A DNA stretch of 11,889 nucleotides from Kordiimonadaceae bacterium (lineage in GTDB: Bacteria; Pseudomonadota; Alphaproteobacteria; Sphingomonadales; Kordiimonadaceae), in assembly GCA_014238195.1 (NCBI GenBank), contig JABABO010000307.1:1-11889 (forward strand), given 5' to 3'. Below, piece after piece: positions 1 to 7,503 of this stretch. The notes under the pieces were generated by a model, which searched no databases, had not been told where the DNA came from, and saw nothing but the letters and a program-made list of their open reading frames with translations. Position 1 is the stretch's first letter, and every line of letters begins with the position of its first letter. Made by a program: the position numbers and the translations under genes.

Positions 1-1
1 A

Positions 2-1540
2 ACAGCGTGGCTGATCAGTATAATTGGTTGGGGTGTTGTTTCCATGATGCCCTACAAATACTCTTCTGCGGCGAAGGTTTATGTTGATACGGAAACGGCA
101 CTTGGGTCTATTGCCCGTAGTTTGAATATTGATCTTGATGTAATGCGGCACGCTGATGTTGTCTATCAAACCTTGATTACGCGCCCAAATTTAGAAAAAA
201 TTATCCGCCGTTCTGATTATTTAGATCGTTTTGCAAAAAATGATCAGCAAATGAATGATATGGTCAATCAGTTACAGAACAACATTAGCATCGCCGAGGG
301 CGAACAAGGCATCTATAATATTAGTTATGAAAATGATGATGCCCGGCTAAGCGATTCTCAACGGGCGGAAGTCGCCAGAGCAGTTGTGAGTAATCTTTTA
401 ACGTTTGTGAACGAGGCATCCCTGCAAGATTCTAGTGGTGATTCTGGTTCGGCCTTAGAATTTTTAAATCGTCAAATTAAGGAATATGCCGATAGACTAG
501 AAGCAGCTGAACGCAAACATGCTGTGTTTCGTCAGGAAAATATCGAATATTTAGGCGGCCAAGATAGTTTTTTAGGACGTTTTGAAATTGCTAAAAACGA
601 CCACAGACAAACGCTTAGCAAAATATCAGAACTGCAAGTGACGGTAGCGACTTTGAAAACTCAGCTGGAGGGTATACCGCCGACCATCCGCTCCGCCAGC
701 CGTCAGGAAAGGGAACGCCGCGAAAAAGACCCTATTGAAGAGCGCATTGGTGATCTTGAAAAGAAATACGATGACTTAAAGGCAACGGGGGCGAAGGATA
801 TGCATCCCGATATCATCAATGTGAGATCGCAAATTTCTTCCCTGCAAACGCAGCTCGCAGCAAAGCGCAAACAACAAGAACAAGACCTACTTGATGCCGC
901 AGCTGCTGGAAAACAGTCAACTTCTGGCATAGAAAGCCCTAATGCTTTATATGAAAAAGTGATGCTTGATCTTATTCAAACAAGCACAGAAGTAAAAACA
1001 TTAGAGCGCAGAGCAGAAGAGCAAGCAGCTTTAGTGTTGGATATGGAAGAAAAAGCCAAAAAAGTCCCAGAAATTGATGCGCAGGAGCAGCGTTTAAAAC
1101 GTGATTATAGGACAATTCGGTCACAGTATAATGAGCTGTTACAAGAAAAGCAGGACCAACAAATTCGCATCGATGTTGCGGATCAAATTAATAGTGATAG
1201 TGCGTTTCGCGTCATAGAACACCCTGAAACCCCAGTTAGACCCAGCGGCCCACCTCGGCAATTATTTTTAACTGCGACACTCATTGGCGGTCTGATCGGT
1301 GGCTTAGGTGTATCCTTCATTATATCCCAGTTGCGCCCTGTTGTCGTAACCGTGGAACAATTATCCAACAATTTTGATCTTAAGATTTTAGGTAATGTGT
1401 CCCAAGTGGTTTCAGACGAAGAAAACCGTCAAATGAATATGGAACTCCTGCTGTTTGGGTTGGTATCCGCTTTATTGTTTATAACTTATATAGGATTAGT
1501 GGCTTTAGATATTTTTGGTGCACTGATAATTGGTAATTAA
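2..1540 (+). CDS. XrtA-system polysaccharide chain-length determinant (Wzz/Wzc-like), 5' partial
   Basis: Inner-membrane polysaccharide co-polymerase that sets chain length and couples polymerisation to export, working with the autokinase encoded next. The frame is open to the left edge. The codons before the ATG at 44 encode a hydrophobic stretch (AWLISIIGWGVVS) that is the end of the first membrane helix, so that ATG is internal and the true start lies outside the window. Next comes the typical post-helix motif with YSSAAKVYVDTET, then a long charged, coiled-coil-rich periplasmic region (about residues 150-395 of the visible 512). The family's proline-rich signature (PETPVRPSGPP, about 408-418) precedes a glycine-rich membrane helix (LIGGLIGGLGVSFII). 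A last hydrophobic segment (MELLLFGLVSALLFITYIG) closes the protein. There is no kinase domain; that function sits in the separate next gene, as is usual for this XrtA-associated family (about 500 aa). Only some tens of N-terminal residues are probably missing. Confidence 0.9.
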   Translation, partial: TAWLISIIGWGVVSMMPYKYSSAAKVYVDTETALGSIARSLNIDLDVMRHADVVYQTLITRPNLEKIIRRSDYLDRFAKNDQQMNDMVNQLQNNISIAEGEQGIYNISYENDDARLSDSQRAEVARAVVSNLLTFVNEASLQDSSGDSGSALEFLNRQIKEYADRLEAAERKHAVFRQENIEYLGGQDSFLGRFEIAKNDHRQTLSKISELQVTVATLKTQLEGIPPTIRSASRQERERREKDPIEERIGDLEKKYDDLKATGAKDMHPDIINVRSQISSLQTQLAAKRKQQEQDLLDAAAAGKQSTSGIESPNALYEKVMLDLIQTSTEVKTLERRAEEQAALVLDMEEKAKKVPEIDAQEQRLKRDYRTIRSQYNELLQEKQDQQIRIDVADQINSDSAFRVIEHPETPVRPSGPPRQLFLTATLIGGLIGGLGVSFIISQLRPVVVTVEQLSNNFDLKILGNVSQVVSDEENRQMNMELLLFGLVSALLFITYIGLVALDIFGALIIGN

Positions 1541-1545
1541 GGTGA
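1539..1545 (+). promoter_or_regulatory. Ribosome binding site for the autokinase gene
   Basis: AAGGTGA overlaps the stop codon of the chain-length gene and lies 11 bases before the ATG at 1557. It is the only purine-rich Shine-Dalgarno-like match here, and it favours that ATG over the in-frame TTG at 1530 and GTG at 1542. The spacing is somewhat long, so the call is tentative. Confidence 0.4.
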
Positions 1546-1556
1546 ATAAAGACCCA

Positions 1557-2810
1557 ATGGATTCAAACAAAAATAACGAGGATCAAGCAACGATTCCCAA
1601 AAATAGTGAGCCACGAAATAGCGAGGATAGATTATCAGGCAAAGACAAACCGTCTGGTGATCTATTATCAAAGGCAGTGGTGGAAGCTGAAACGCCTGCA
1701 AAGAAGAAAAAAGCCTTAGGTCTTGGTGTGCCAGGTGGGCTTGGTGCAAAAAAGATGACAACATTGCAAACAGGCCTTGGGGCGCGAAATCCAGATAAGC
1801 AGAAAGATGAGGCTAAAAACACCAAAGGCATGAGTTTAGTTGAAGCTGTCGCGTCTAAGTCCAATTTAAAGCATAAAGCTGTATCAGATAAGCCATTAGG
1901 GTTGGAACCCACCCGAATGAGTAGCCGAGAGACGCTTAGCCCTAATGATATTAATAAATCTGGGATAAAAACGGCATTAGCTGGTGGGGGCGTTTTGCAG
2001 CCAAACGGTCCTTTAAAAGCTGGTGGTAAAGACAAAATTCCAGCGGTCGTCGCTGAAGACGCCCAGAAAATTGATCTTATTGGATTGAAAGACGCTGGAT
2101 ATATCACCCCTGATATGCCACCAAATTTGATGTCTGAAGAATTCAGGCTCATCAAGCGTTCGATCATTAATGCTGCTTTTGGCGCTAGGGAAAAAACCAA
2201 GGTGAGTATAAGCAATCGGCGAAGTAAATCTAATATTGTGCTTGTGACAAGCTCTAACCCCAGCGAGGGTAAGACTTTTTGTGCGATTAATTTGGCCCTT
2301 TCCATAGCGACCGAGCAAGATATAACGGTTTTGCTTATTGATGCTGATTTTTCTAAGCCTGAGATTTTAAACCGTTTGAATATTTCGGGCAGTAAAGGCT
2401 TGATGGATGTTGTCGCTGATAAAGAGCAAGAACTAGGGGATTGTTTAGTTCGGACAAATATACCTAATTTGGTTTTACTGCCTGCTGGCCGGCAGCATAA
2501 TCTGACCACAGAAATGTTAGCAAGCGAGCGCATGGTAGATATCATTCATGAAATGGCATCTCGCTACAGTGATCGACTGATTATTATTGATAGCCCGCCT
2601 GTCCTTGCTAGTTCAGCTGCTGCGGTGCTGGCGTCTTATGCTGGGCAATCGGTTTTTGTGATTGAGGCAGAAAAAACAACCGAACCGCAAATCAAAGAAA
2701 GTTTGAAAATGATAAGTGCCTGCGAAGATATTGGGCTATTGCTGAATAAAACTAAATATAATGGTAGTAACAAAAAGTTTGCTTCTTATTACGGCTATGG
2801 GGGCCGGTAA
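1557..2810 (+). CDS. XrtA-associated tyrosine autokinase (BY-kinase, Wzc C-terminal/CapB-like)
   Basis: Cytoplasmic bacterial tyrosine kinase that uses ATP to phosphorylate its own C-terminal tyrosines. Cycles of phosphorylation regulate the polysaccharide co-polymerase encoded just upstream. With the ATG at 1557 the protein has 417 aa; TTG 1530 or GTG 1542 would add 9 or 5 residues. Visible BY-kinase motifs are Walker A (SSNPSEGKT, about 232-240), Walker A' (LLIDADFSKPE, about 259-269) and Walker B (IIIDSPP, about 342-348). The short C-terminal tyrosine cluster is YYGYGGR at the very end. A MSEEFRLIKR motif (about 192-201) before the kinase fold matches the usual domain start. The first 180 or so residues are a charged, lysine-rich, Gly/Leu-repeating and probably disordered extension; such leaders vary within the family, and this one is long. 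The gene follows the chain-length gene by 16 bases and is almost certainly co-transcribed with it. Confidence 0.92.
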   Translation: MDSNKNNEDQATIPKNSEPRNSEDRLSGKDKPSGDLLSKAVVEAETPAKKKKALGLGVPGGLGAKKMTTLQTGLGARNPDKQKDEAKNTKGMSLVEAVASKSNLKHKAVSDKPLGLEPTRMSSRETLSPNDINKSGIKTALAGGGVLQPNGPLKAGGKDKIPAVVAEDAQKIDLIGLKDAGYITPDMPPNLMSEEFRLIKRSIINAAFGAREKTKVSISNRRSKSNIVLVTSSNPSEGKTFCAINLALSIATEQDITVLLIDADFSKPEILNRLNISGSKGLMDVVADKEQELGDCLVRTNIPNLVLLPAGRQHNLTTEMLASERMVDIIHEMASRYSDRLIIIDSPPVLASSAAAVLASYAGQSVFVIEAEKTTEPQIKESLKMISACEDIGLLLNKTKYNGSNKKFASYYGYGGR

Positions 2811-2858
2811 GAGTTGAACTGCTTTGCTCAATTTGTAGGGTTTCGAGAGACCTTGTCT

Positions 2859-4352
2859 ATGCAGATCGCCCTTTATAATCAGCTTTGGTCTCCTGTGTAT
2901 TTTATGCGGGCGGTGGTTTTCTGTCTGACAGGCATTTTTTCGTTTTCTAGCCCAGCTTACACACAATCATTGCAAATTGATCCACGATTAGACATGCAAG
3001 CCACATACACGGATAATGTCACCTTGCTTGAAACTGGTGGTACGTCTGACTATGTTCTGTCTGCGTCACCTGGCCTGAATATAAGGGGGAAATCGGCTCG
3101 CATTGAGGCTTCGGTTGATTATTGGTTTGAACAGCTTTGGTTTGGTCGGTCAGGGGAAACTGATCGGCGGCATTATTTATATGGCCTTTTGGATGCGGAA
3201 ATATGGAAAGACCATTTAACAATGACAGCAAGGGCAGGGGTTAGCCCAACATTTCTTGATCGTCAACAAAGCTTATCGGGTAGCAGCGCTAACATAAGCA
3301 CGAATAGACGAACCGTTCAAAACTATGCCGTTGCAGGTAAATATTCTGGCCGCATATCAAATTTTGCCAATATGTCCGCAAGCTATGAATTTGGTTTGTC
3401 CTTGTCGCCTGCTGATAACCTAAACGATGAAACATTACCGCTCAATTTTTCTGATTCTGAAACCCAGCGTTTTAGGGCTAATATCGGTTCTGGCAAGCGT
3501 TTTCGACATTTCGAGTGGGCTGTATCTGCGATGTCTCATCGTGTATCCAGAAGTTTGGACGTTAATAATTTCCGCAGTGATGTGTACCTTGCAGAAGCAT
3601 GGTATAAACTTAATCGTAAGCTATCTTTTGTGGGTGCGGTCGGTGAAACACGGAATGATTTCGTCACTGATGCGCTGGGACAGCAAGGTTTCAAGTGGGA
3701 TGTGGGAATGCAATATGTTCCAAGTTTGGCCGCCGATTTCTTAGTAAGGTACGGTAAAGAAGGCCAGCGGGAGACTTGGAACTTTAAAGCAAGCACCCTT
3801 TTCAATCGCCGCACAGAATTGAAAGTTTCATATATAGATATTTTGTCCGCGACTGCGCTTAATTCTAATGATGCCCTTAATGCCTATACATTAGATACGC
3901 GGCTCGGTATTGTTGATGGAAATGGCTTGCCAGTTGATGTCACCGATCCTAGTTTTTCATTATCTGATACAGATTTTAGATCAAAGACTTGGAAAGTTTT
4001 TTTGAAGTGGCTTCATAAGCGAGATACGGTTTATTTTAGTGGCTCACGTGAATTAAGAACATTTGATGATTTAACAAGGGGTGACTCGCTGTCTTGGAAT
4101 ATTGCAGCAGGTTGGGATCATAAAATAAACCCCAGAAGCGATATAGGTTTTAATGCAAGTTTTCGAAGAAGTTCTTTCGAAGGTCAAACACGCAAAGATG
4201 ATTATATTCTTGCCAGTTTAGAATATAAGACTAACTTGTATCGTAACGTTATTGCGGCGCTTTCACTAAATCACAGTGAGCGCTTTTCTAATGTTGAGGG
4301 TGGTGATTTAGCTGAGAATGCGATAAGTTTATATATACGTTCAACCTTTTGA
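2859..4352 (+). CDS. PEP-CTERM/XrtA-associated outer-membrane beta-barrel protein (TIGR03016-type)
   Basis: Predicted outer-membrane beta-barrel found in XrtA exopolysaccharide clusters. Its exact role is unproven; export of the polysaccharide across the outer membrane is plausible. With the ATG at 2859 the protein has 497 aa. That start has a GAGAGA-like purine run 8 bases upstream. The frame also offers a TTG at 2814, only 3 bases after the autokinase stop, and an ATG at 2904 that would give a compact signal peptide (MRAVVFCLTGIFSFSSPAYT, cleavage near AYT-Q) but has no visible Shine-Dalgarno. The mature part begins LQIDPRLDMQATYTDN, typical of this family. It then alternates aromatic and polar residues in amphipathic strands throughout and ends in a terminal phenylalanine (LYIRSTF), the usual signal for barrel assembly. 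The barrel call is strong; the transport role is inference from context. Confidence 0.87.
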   Translation: MQIALYNQLWSPVYFMRAVVFCLTGIFSFSSPAYTQSLQIDPRLDMQATYTDNVTLLETGGTSDYVLSASPGLNIRGKSARIEASVDYWFEQLWFGRSGETDRRHYLYGLLDAEIWKDHLTMTARAGVSPTFLDRQQSLSGSSANISTNRRTVQNYAVAGKYSGRISNFANMSASYEFGLSLSPADNLNDETLPLNFSDSETQRFRANIGSGKRFRHFEWAVSAMSHRVSRSLDVNNFRSDVYLAEAWYKLNRKLSFVGAVGETRNDFVTDALGQQGFKWDVGMQYVPSLAADFLVRYGKEGQRETWNFKASTLFNRRTELKVSYIDILSATALNSNDALNAYTLDTRLGIVDGNGLPVDVTDPSFSLSDTDFRSKTWKVFLKWLHKRDTVYFSGSRELRTFDDLTRGDSLSWNIAAGWDHKINPRSDIGFNASFRRSSFEGQTRKDDYILASLEYKTNLYRNVIAALSLNHSERFSNVEGGDLAENAISLYIRSTF

Positions 4353-4393
4353 GCTAATATTAATGTGTATTAAAGTAATGAGACCAAAAGACT
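4353..4393 (+). other. Short AT-rich spacer with small inverted repeat
   Basis: This 41-base gap is one of the few true spacers in the cluster. It contains TTAAT-GTGT-ATTAA (4360-4373), a perfect 5-base inverted repeat around a 4-base loop. The stem has only A-T pairs and no following T-run, so it is not a convincing terminator. A TAATAT box (4355-4360) could be a -10 element, but I see no matching -35, so an internal promoter is not supported. Confidence 0.25.
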
Positions 4394-5545
4394 ATGTATG
4401 AAAGTTTTTACAATTTTACAGGCAGGCCGTTTCAATTAACACCTGATCCGCGTTTTTACTTTAGCACCCGTACGCATAAAAAAGCTATGGCATACCTGAC
4501 TTATGGTCTTAATCAGGGCGAAGGTTTTATCATTGTCACGGGTGATATCGGTACTGGAAAAACCATTTTGGTGCGGCATTTATTTGATACACTTGACCGC
4601 AATGAATTTGTCGCCGCGATGATTGTCAGTACTCAGTTAAGTGCGGAAGACCTGCTTCGCAGCGTTGTTGCGTCTTTTGGTCTTGATGCTCAGGCAGATG
4701 ACAAGGGCCAATTGCTTGCCCGTCTCGAATCTTATTTACGCGAACAATATCAAATGGGTCGCCGCGCAATTCTTGTGGTGGATGAAGCGCAGAATCTATC
4801 AAATGCTGCATTAGAAGAAATGCGTATGCTTTCTAATTTTCAGGAAGGTGATACTGCATTGGTGCAAAGCTTTCTTGTCGGCCAGCCAGAATTCCGTGAC
4901 CGCATTTTTACAGCGCCTGAATTAGAACAATTACGCCAACGTGTGATCGCAACTCATCACCTTGACCCCATGGAAGAAGAAGAACTGGGCGATTATCTTG
5001 TCCACCGTCTGTCTCTGGTCGGTTGGGACAGTGACCCAACGTTTACAGGGGAAGCTGTAGAAGCCATTTACCGACATTCTGATGGTGTCCCGCGGCGGCT
5101 GAATACTTTGTGCTCCCGCGTTCTATTGTATGGGGCTATTGAAGAAATTCACGATATTGATGCTGATGTCATTGATACCGTTGCCGCTGATATGGCTTCG
5201 GATGCTAAAGTAAAAGTACGGGGAACACAGCAACGTGCATCCTTCACGGCTAAAGCTAAGTCAAGTTTTAAAAAGGCACCTGTTGTTAGCGAGATGAACG
5301 ACAGTGGCATACCCCTTGAAACTGGTCGCCATACGGCAGCATCGCTCTATTCATCAGAGGGCGAGAATAAATTAGCTGATGCAGACGAAGGGGGTGCCTC
5401 AGCATCAAGTGAGGACGCTGAGTCTAAAGAAATCATGCAAAGTCGCATTACACAGTTGGAAGAAATGCTTAAAAGCCAAAATGAGATGCTCAAAAAACTA
5501 ACCTCAGTGATGGATAAAGCGTCTGGTGAAAAGGATGGGGAGTAA
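4394..5545 (+). CDS. XrtA-associated AAA ATPase (ExeA/GspA-like, TIGR03015-type)
   Basis: AAA-type ATPase related to ExeA of type II secretion and linked in genomes to XrtA clusters. It presumably uses ATP hydrolysis in assembling or driving the envelope export machinery, but its partner is unknown. The protein has 383 aa. It opens with the family hallmark of an FTGRPFQLTPDPRFYF stretch (residues 8-23). Walker A (GDIGTGKT, 50-57) and Walker B (ILVVDEAQN, 126-134) follow, then a LVGQPEF segment (161-167) and arginines of a LRQRV motif (180-184), which fits the arginine-finger region. A winged-helix-like C-terminal part of the AAA core ends near 270. The tail is low-complexity (Ser/Ala/Glu-rich, about 275-345) and ends in a probable coiled coil (about 347-373, RITQLEEMLKSQNEMLKKL). 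No peptidoglycan-binding domain is visible. The ATG at 4394 is the first in-frame start and fits the family's N-terminus. Confidence 0.92.
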   Translation: MYESFYNFTGRPFQLTPDPRFYFSTRTHKKAMAYLTYGLNQGEGFIIVTGDIGTGKTILVRHLFDTLDRNEFVAAMIVSTQLSAEDLLRSVVASFGLDAQADDKGQLLARLESYLREQYQMGRRAILVVDEAQNLSNAALEEMRMLSNFQEGDTALVQSFLVGQPEFRDRIFTAPELEQLRQRVIATHHLDPMEEEELGDYLVHRLSLVGWDSDPTFTGEAVEAIYRHSDGVPRRLNTLCSRVLLYGAIEEIHDIDADVIDTVAADMASDAKVKVRGTQQRASFTAKAKSSFKKAPVVSEMNDSGIPLETGRHTAASLYSSEGENKLADADEGGASASSEDAESKEIMQSRITQLEEMLKSQNEMLKKLTSVMDKASGEKDGE

Positions 5546-6464
5546 AGTTTCAAACCATGATTATACTGCATCCTTAGTTCCAACCTCTGTGAACTTTGAC
5601 AATAAGCATGTCTTTTCCATCGATGTGGAAGAATGGTTTCAAGTAGGTGCCTTTGAGAATACGATTAGTCGTTTAGATTGGCAGGGCTTAGAAAGTCGAG
5701 TGGAACTTCAAACACAAAAATTATTATCTGTTCTGCGTGAAACTAGGCAGACTAAGGCAACCTTTTTCTGTCTTGGTGATGTGGCAAAACGCTTACCTCA
5801 TTTAATAAAAGCGATTGCTGATGAAGGCCATGAAATCGCCTGTCATGGCAGCGATCACAAAAGATTATTTACCCTTGCCCCAGAAGAGTTTCGTTCCGAT
5901 GTTTTAAACGCTAAAAATGCCCTTGAGGAAGCTGCAGGCCAGGCTGTCATTGGTTACCGCGCGCCTAGCTTTTCGTTAACAAAAGACACCTGGTGGGCGT
6001 ATGAAATTCTTGCGAACTTAGGCTTTCAATATAGTTCTAGCCTGTACCCCATTCAGCATGACCATTATGGTATGTCCGATGCGCCTAAAACACCCTTTTA
6101 CCCACTGGGCAATAGCAACAAATCAATTGTTGAGATTCCCATGTCGGTTTGTAAAATATTTGGTCGCAATTTACCCGCGTCTGGTGGAGGGTATTTTAGA
6201 TTGCTGCCTTATTTTATCGGAAAGCATTTGTTTGCAAAAGCTGCGCGGCAAAACCAATCAGCAAGTATTTTTTATATGCACCCGTGGGAGGTAGACCCTA
6301 ACCAACCCTTAGTATTTGATGCACCGCTGCTGTCACGCTTTCGTCATTATACCGGACAACGGGGTATGCTAGATAAAGTAAAAAAAATGCTCAAACACTA
6401 TCAGTTTGGATCCATGGAAGATGTTGTTCTTGCGCCTTTGGTACGGCACGCTGATGGGCTATAA
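5535..6464 (+). CDS. XrtA-system polysaccharide deacetylase (NodB/CE4 family, TIGR03006-type)
   Basis: Metal-dependent carbohydrate esterase that probably removes N-acetyl groups from the exopolysaccharide or its precursor. The protein has 309 aa from the ATG at 5535. A GTG at 5526 is also in frame and would add 3 residues; both overlap the end of the ATPase gene (by 11 or 20 bases), implying translational coupling. NodB motifs are in order: SIDVEEW with the catalytic Asp (28-34), metal-binding HGSDH (104-108), RAPSF (142-146) and the C-terminal YMHPWEVDP (247-255). The motif set is complete, so the enzyme looks active. There is no signal peptide or membrane helix, so the protein probably acts in the cytoplasm or is exported by another route. 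About 25 residues precede the fold, slightly more than the family usually has, so a later start (GTG 5589) cannot be excluded, although no ribosome site supports it. Confidence 0.92.
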   Translation: MGSKVSNHDYTASLVPTSVNFDNKHVFSIDVEEWFQVGAFENTISRLDWQGLESRVELQTQKLLSVLRETRQTKATFFCLGDVAKRLPHLIKAIADEGHEIACHGSDHKRLFTLAPEEFRSDVLNAKNALEEAAGQAVIGYRAPSFSLTKDTWWAYEILANLGFQYSSSLYPIQHDHYGMSDAPKTPFYPLGNSNKSIVEIPMSVCKIFGRNLPASGGGYFRLLPYFIGKHLFAKAARQNQSASIFYMHPWEVDPNQPLVFDAPLLSRFRHYTGQRGMLDKVKKMLKHYQFGSMEDVVLAPLVRHADGL

Positions 6465-7500
6465 AGTTAAATATTTATGCGAGCTAGATTTCGGTCGTTG
6501 GGATGCGTTTGTTCGTAAACATCCAAGCGGTACATTTTGCCACCTGGCACATTGGAAATCTGTTTTAGAAAAAGCTTTTGGCCTAAAGGCACCGTATATT
6601 TACTGTGTTGATAGTCAGAATAATATTTGTGGCATTATGCCACTTGGTCAGCGATCTAGCTGGTTGTTCGGTAAAGCTTTAATTTCCAGCATGTTTTGTG
6701 TATATGGTGGGCCGCTCGTTTTAAATAATAAAGCCTTGGATTGTTTGATAAAAAAGGCTCAACAAATCCGCGCTGATAACGCTATTCCTGCACTGGAATT
6801 ACGCACCCAAAGGGCGTTTGACCTAGGCGAAGGCTGGTTTACCGATTATCAAAAATCCGCAACATTTGTTGGTGAATTAGCGGAAACTGATGATAAAATA
6901 TTGTGCCAAATACCAAGAAAACAACGCGCTGTTGTGCGAAAATCACTGAAAAATAGTTTGGAATGCTTTTTAGGACACCAGCACTTAGATGTGTTTTATG
7001 ATTTGTATGCTGAAAGTGTGCGAAACTTAGGAACGCCTGTTTTTTCCAAGGCGCTATTTCAGGAGCTGGTTAAAGCATTTGGGAATGATGTAGAAATTTT
7101 GATCGTTAAAACGCCTAAAGGAAAGGCTGTTGCAAGTTTAATGAGCTTTTATGATGAAAACACAGTTTATCCTTATTATGCTGGTGGAATACCAGCTGCA
7201 AGACAATGGGGAGCACACGATTTTATGTATTATGATCTCATGTGCCGTGCGCGAAAAAAGGGGATTAAGTTTTTTGATTTCGGCAGATCAAAAGTTGGCA
7301 CAGGACCCTTTAAATTTAAAAAAAATTGGGGCTTTACCCCAACATTTATGGAGTATCAATATTTTAGCGCTGACAGAAGCGAAAGGCGAGACATAAGCCC
7401 TGCCAACTCATCTTATACTGGGTTGATAGATTTATGGAAGAAATTGCCCTTACCAGTGGCAAGCTTTTTAGGCACTTTTATCTCAAAACATTTAGGATGA
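6454..7500 (+). CDS. FemAB-family XrtA/PEP-CTERM-associated protein (GNAT fold, TIGR03019-type)
   Basis: Member of the FemAB branch of the GNAT acyltransferase fold. FemA/FemB attach amino acids to peptidoglycan precursors; the XrtA-linked branch has no proven substrate, and modification of a glycan or lipid-linked precursor is inferred. I place the start at the ATG at 6454, giving 348 aa and an 11-base overlap with the deacetylase stop (ATGGGCTATAA). The upstream in-frame TTG 6406 and ATG 6421 would only add residues that do not resemble the family, whose N-terminus is the LDFGRWDAFVRKHPSGTFCH stretch seen right after this start. Other family-like stretches are IPRKQRAVVRKS (153-164), the GTPVFSK turn (193-199), YPYYAGG (239-245) and DFGRSK with following GTGPFKFKKNWG (275-291). 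No membrane segment is evident; the protein is probably cytoplasmic or peripheral. Codon use matches the neighbours. Confidence 0.9.
   Translation: MGYKVKYLCELDFGRWDAFVRKHPSGTFCHLAHWKSVLEKAFGLKAPYIYCVDSQNNICGIMPLGQRSSWLFGKALISSMFCVYGGPLVLNNKALDCLIKKAQQIRADNAIPALELRTQRAFDLGEGWFTDYQKSATFVGELAETDDKILCQIPRKQRAVVRKSLKNSLECFLGHQHLDVFYDLYAESVRNLGTPVFSKALFQELVKAFGNDVEILIVKTPKGKAVASLMSFYDENTVYPYYAGGIPAARQWGAHDFMYYDLMCRARKKGIKFFDFGRSKVGTGPFKFKKNWGFTPTFMEYQYFSADRSERRDISPANSSYTGLIDLWKKLPLPVASFLGTFISKHLG
7494..7497 (+). promoter_or_regulatory. Ribosome binding site of the glycosyltransferase gene
   Basis: AGGA lies 6 bases before the ATG at 7504 and inside the last codons of the FemAB-like gene. It is the clearest Shine-Dalgarno in the window. 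It selects this ATG over the out-of-frame ATG triplet at 7497. Confidence 0.5.
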
Positions 7501-7503
7501 TGT

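Noticed and set aside
1583..2545. Long open frame (about 320 codons) on the minus strand
   Set aside because: It lies fully antisense to the autokinase gene, whose motifs are clear, and its translation shows no recognisable domain. Its hydrophobic, Ser/Leu-rich composition is what reverse reading of this gene produces.
3427..3744. About 105-codon plus-strand frame inside the beta-barrel gene
   Set aside because: Out-of-frame shadow of a well-supported barrel sequence, with no ribosome binding site and no family resemblance.
4328..4393. Possible internal promoter or terminator before the ATPase gene
   Set aside because: A TAATAT box is present but no -35 is found at proper spacing, and the small inverted repeat has an A-T-only stem and no T-run.
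6406..6453. Longer N-terminus for the FemAB-like protein from TTG 6406 or ATG 6421
   Set aside because: The added residues do not resemble the family, and the ATG at 6454 gives the usual N-terminus and length.
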